Of a stretch of DNA of 36,104 bases, positions 34,158 through 36,104 are shown piece by piece. The stretch lies in NCBI GenBank assembly GCA_003353785.1, contig PIVX01000017.1:1-36104 (forward strand). Reading direction: 5' to 3'. The notes under the pieces are model-generated. The model searched no databases, was not told where the DNA came from, and was given only the letters and a program-made list of their open reading frames with translations. Source of the DNA: Gammaproteobacteria bacterium (GTDB lineage Bacteria > Pseudomonadota > Gammaproteobacteria > PIVX01). The position numbers and the translations under genes were made by a program. Numbering within the stretch: the first letter of the stretch is position 1; each line of letters begins with the position of its first letter.

Positions 34158-35999
34158 TTAATTATTACCCATTCCTATTCCTGGATTTCTTTGCTCTTCC
34201 TGCTGATCCTGCGGTTCTTGATTAACATTTTGTTCCTTCTTCTTTGCCAGTTTTTCTGCTTTCAATTTGTTTATTATTGTAGTCTTTTGTTTCCCCAAAG
34301 ATTTCAGTTGCGTTTTATCGTAAACCTTTTGGGCTTTTCGCGCCAAGTTCTTTTCTTTTAATGAGAAAAAACCAACCTTTGAATTTGTTATATCAGTTCG
34401 GTCTGAATGCATATGTTTATGTTTTCTTCCTGCCCTAATAATTATTTGCTCTGGTGGGATATTACAAACTCTTGCAGCAGCCCTAAATGCCTCTCTCGAC
34501 GGTTTAAAACTACTGCTCATTTCAAACTGTGTTTTGCCTTCCGCCTGCATTGCAGTCAAAAGCTTCACCATAGAAATTGTCATATCTAGCTGGGTAGGAG
34601 CATGAGTTGATATTCCCCCATCTGTGGATATGGGAGTAAGGTGGTCTGGCTGGAAGAGACCTCCTCCCATATTCTTAAAATTAATTTCGCCCAATTTGAT
34701 ACTGTCCATATCTGCAAGCCGAATCTTGGAAATCTCCTTTTTACTATCCTCAGTAGTGGGGTCTTTGCCCTGGTTGTCTTTTTGCCATTGAGCTTTCTGT
34801 AGTTTCTCATATTCCATAATTTCTAAATATGCGCTACGCATCGCTGGCGTAGTAAAGCAGTCTTTATTGCTGGCTATGCTTTTCCCATAAGATTCCCGCC
34901 ACGCTTCTTGTTTATTTTCTTTAACTTGTTTCATGATTTTCTTGCTGTCTTTGCTTTTACTATAACCACTTGTAGCTCTTAGCCAAGCCAGCATATCAAT
35001 GTTATCCTCCTCAAAAACCTCTTCAGTAATAGAATCTCGCGCCTTTCTTTTTTTACTCTTATGATTTTTTTCCTTAACATTAGGCACAACAAGATTATCT
35101 ACATTTAAACGGTCTAGCTTATTTTCTTTGGTTTTGAGTATTTTCTTAGCCCCTTGATATAGAGCCTCGTGTGTTAGTGTCTGCACCTCGGTTAATCTCT
35201 TAATATTAGTCTTATATTCTTTATTATTTTTTTTAGACTCTTTAAACAGATGAGCAGAATCTATTGGCCGTTTCTGAAATTTTTCTACGTTTTCATTAAA
35301 GGTATCATCAAATTCTTTTTGTTTTTTTTCTATATTGTCTGAAAGCTGGACTACCTTTCTGAAAAAACCTGCGGCAAGCTCCTTCCTTGCAACAGAACTG
35401 TCAGGAGACTTTAACATCTCTTCCATCTCTTTCATCTTCTCTTTTAATGGTTCAGGAGTAGTAGATGCCTTCTTAAACCGATTATACCTTTGCTCGGCGG
35501 TTAGCGGCGGAGGGTCTGGTGGTGGTGGTGGAACAAAATCTTGATTAGGGTCATTCTGTGGGTTACTTTGGTTAGGGCTTTGATTAGGAACATTTTGAGG
35601 ATTACTTTGATTAACATTAGAAGGATTAGGGGGATTAGGGGGATTAGGGGGATTTAGCGAAACTATCCCGTCTACTTGGGCACCGAAATTACTTGCAAAA
35701 TTATCTTCATCTAATTTTTCTAGTATATCATATGCAGCATCCTCTACGTTTCTATCACGATCAAGAGCACGATCACATTTCTCTAAGAAAGTTTTTAAAT
35801 CTTCATCTTCTTCTTTTTCTTGGCGTAATAAATTAATTGACGCTTTAAAATCCGCAAGCTTTACTTCGTTTTCAAATAATCCTCCGTTTTTTATATCGTC
35901 ATTACTGAATATTGCCTCAATTTGATTATCAGTAAGCCCAACTAAGGTATTAATCACACCAAGATGTGGATTTCTTATTAGTCTTTCTATCCCTGGCAT
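34158..35999 (-). CDS. Proline-rich 613-aa protein, possible effector
   Basis: GAGGG precedes ATG 35999 (MPGIERLIRNPHLGVINTLV). Order of regions: an acidic helical N-terminus (1-115); a Pro/Asn-rich linker (116-170) with PPNPPNPPNPSN and PPPPPDPPP; a long Lys/Glu helical middle (175-330) with a basic stretch KEKNHKSKKRKARD that could be a nuclear-type signal; and a conserved-looking C-terminal domain (420-560) with FQPDHLTPISTDGG, MVKLLTAMQAEGKTQFEMSS and IRAGRKHKHMHSDR. The end is charged (EQNVNQEPQDQQEEQRNPGI, then GMGNN). There is no signal peptide. The make-up suggests a translocated host-acting protein. It leads the operon with the 352-aa gene. Confidence 0.7.
   Translation of the reverse strand: MPGIERLIRNPHLGVINTLVGLTDNQIEAIFSNDDIKNGGLFENEVKLADFKASINLLRQEKEEDEDLKTFLEKCDRALDRDRNVEDAAYDILEKLDEDNFASNFGAQVDGIVSLNPPNPPNPPNPSNVNQSNPQNVPNQSPNQSNPQNDPNQDFVPPPPPDPPPLTAEQRYNRFKKASTTPEPLKEKMKEMEEMLKSPDSSVARKELAAGFFRKVVQLSDNIEKKQKEFDDTFNENVEKFQKRPIDSAHLFKESKKNNKEYKTNIKRLTEVQTLTHEALYQGAKKILKTKENKLDRLNVDNLVVPNVKEKNHKSKKRKARDSITEEVFEEDNIDMLAWLRATSGYSKSKDSKKIMKQVKENKQEAWRESYGKSIASNKDCFTTPAMRSAYLEIMEYEKLQKAQWQKDNQGKDPTTEDSKKEISKIRLADMDSIKLGEINFKNMGGGLFQPDHLTPISTDGGISTHAPTQLDMTISMVKLLTAMQAEGKTQFEMSSSFKPSREAFRAAARVCNIPPEQIIIRAGRKHKHMHSDRTDITNSKVGFFSLKEKNLARKAQKVYDKTQLKSLGKQKTTIINKLKAEKLAKKKEQNVNQEPQDQQEEQRNPGIGMGNN
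35623..35649 (-). repeat. Three exact 9-bp repeats coding Pro-Pro-Asn
   Basis: GGATTAGGG on the plus strand is repeated three times without change and encodes the PPN units of the proline-rich linker. Such exact short repeats can vary in number by slippage while keeping the frame. Confidence 0.7.
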
Positions 36000-36033
36000 A
36001 AAAATTCCCTCTATCTTGCATAGGTTACTGTTA

Positions 36034-36062
36034 AGTATAGATAAAACCCTAAGAAGTGTTAT
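36034..36062 (-). promoter_or_regulatory. Candidate promoter of the two-gene effector-like operon
   Basis: On the minus strand ATAACA (36062-36057) and TATACT (36039-36034) are separated by 17 bases; the start point would lie about 30 bases before ATG 35999. The -10 fits well, the -35 only in part. Nothing else is seen up to the window end. Confidence 0.35.
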
Positions 36063-36104
36063 TTATTTACCAAACTCATTTGCAGTATGCATTTTATTTG
36101 GACT

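Overview
The window is very AT-rich, with long decayed spacers, many pseudogenes, insertion-sequence remnants and an unusually high share of genes whose product starts with a signal peptide. The best taxonomic marker is the YccA/Bax-inhibitor-1 protein at 25790-26458, whose second half follows the gammaproteobacterial YccA pattern closely. CrcB, a Bcr/CflA-type MFS pump, LysE/RhtB and an SSS symporter fit the same picture. I infer a host-restricted or intracellular gammaproteobacterium with a shrinking genome, possibly of the Legionellales type. That placement is inference; there is no rRNA or other firm marker here.

Layout. 1-960: the end of a small operon (59-aa protein plus an exported protein running off the left edge) and a decayed spacer. 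960-2769: a LysE-type exporter and a coiled-coil hypothetical. 2829-5850: a graveyard holding a D-Ala-D-Ala dipeptidase pseudogene, an IS30-type tail and an alpha/beta hydrolase with one stop near its start. 6234-10741: an exported hypothetical, the Bcr-type pump, a decayed second copy of the left-edge operon, another exported hypothetical and CrcB. 11082-14400: an exported histidine phosphatase, a 94-aa gene with a leaderless-type promoter and a broken copy 2 kb away, two decayed genes, and a second histidine-phosphatase-fold protein lacking the catalytic RHG. 14940-16870: a complete IS1182-family element with terminal repeats, a 4-bp target duplication and a cold-shock-like passenger gene. 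16904-25616: exported proteins, dominated by a minus-strand cluster of an inverse autotransporter with beta-helix passenger, an SF2 helicase with a signal peptide, and an outer-membrane barrel overlapping it by 4 bp. Fragments resembling ParA, IS3 OrfA and VirB11/TrbB lie nearby. 25790-28830: YccA, a Sel1-type exported protein and an exported three-repeat protein. 29125-32466: a possible leader ORF, an SSS symporter, a LuxR-type regulator and a convergent Asp/Glu/hydantoin racemase-like protein. 33089-35999: two large coiled-coil or proline-rich proteins in an operon that look like secreted effectors.

The central theme is export. At least a dozen genes encode secreted, periplasmic or outer-membrane proteins, most without a recognisable family. 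The most unusual is the predicted exported DEAD/H-type NTPase at 19631-21478. Its motifs resemble the helicases of large DNA viruses, and it is apparently co-translated with a barrel protein and sits downstream of an adhesin-like autotransporter. The mobile and conjugative remnants suggest that parts of the window came from integrated plasmid-like DNA that has since decayed.
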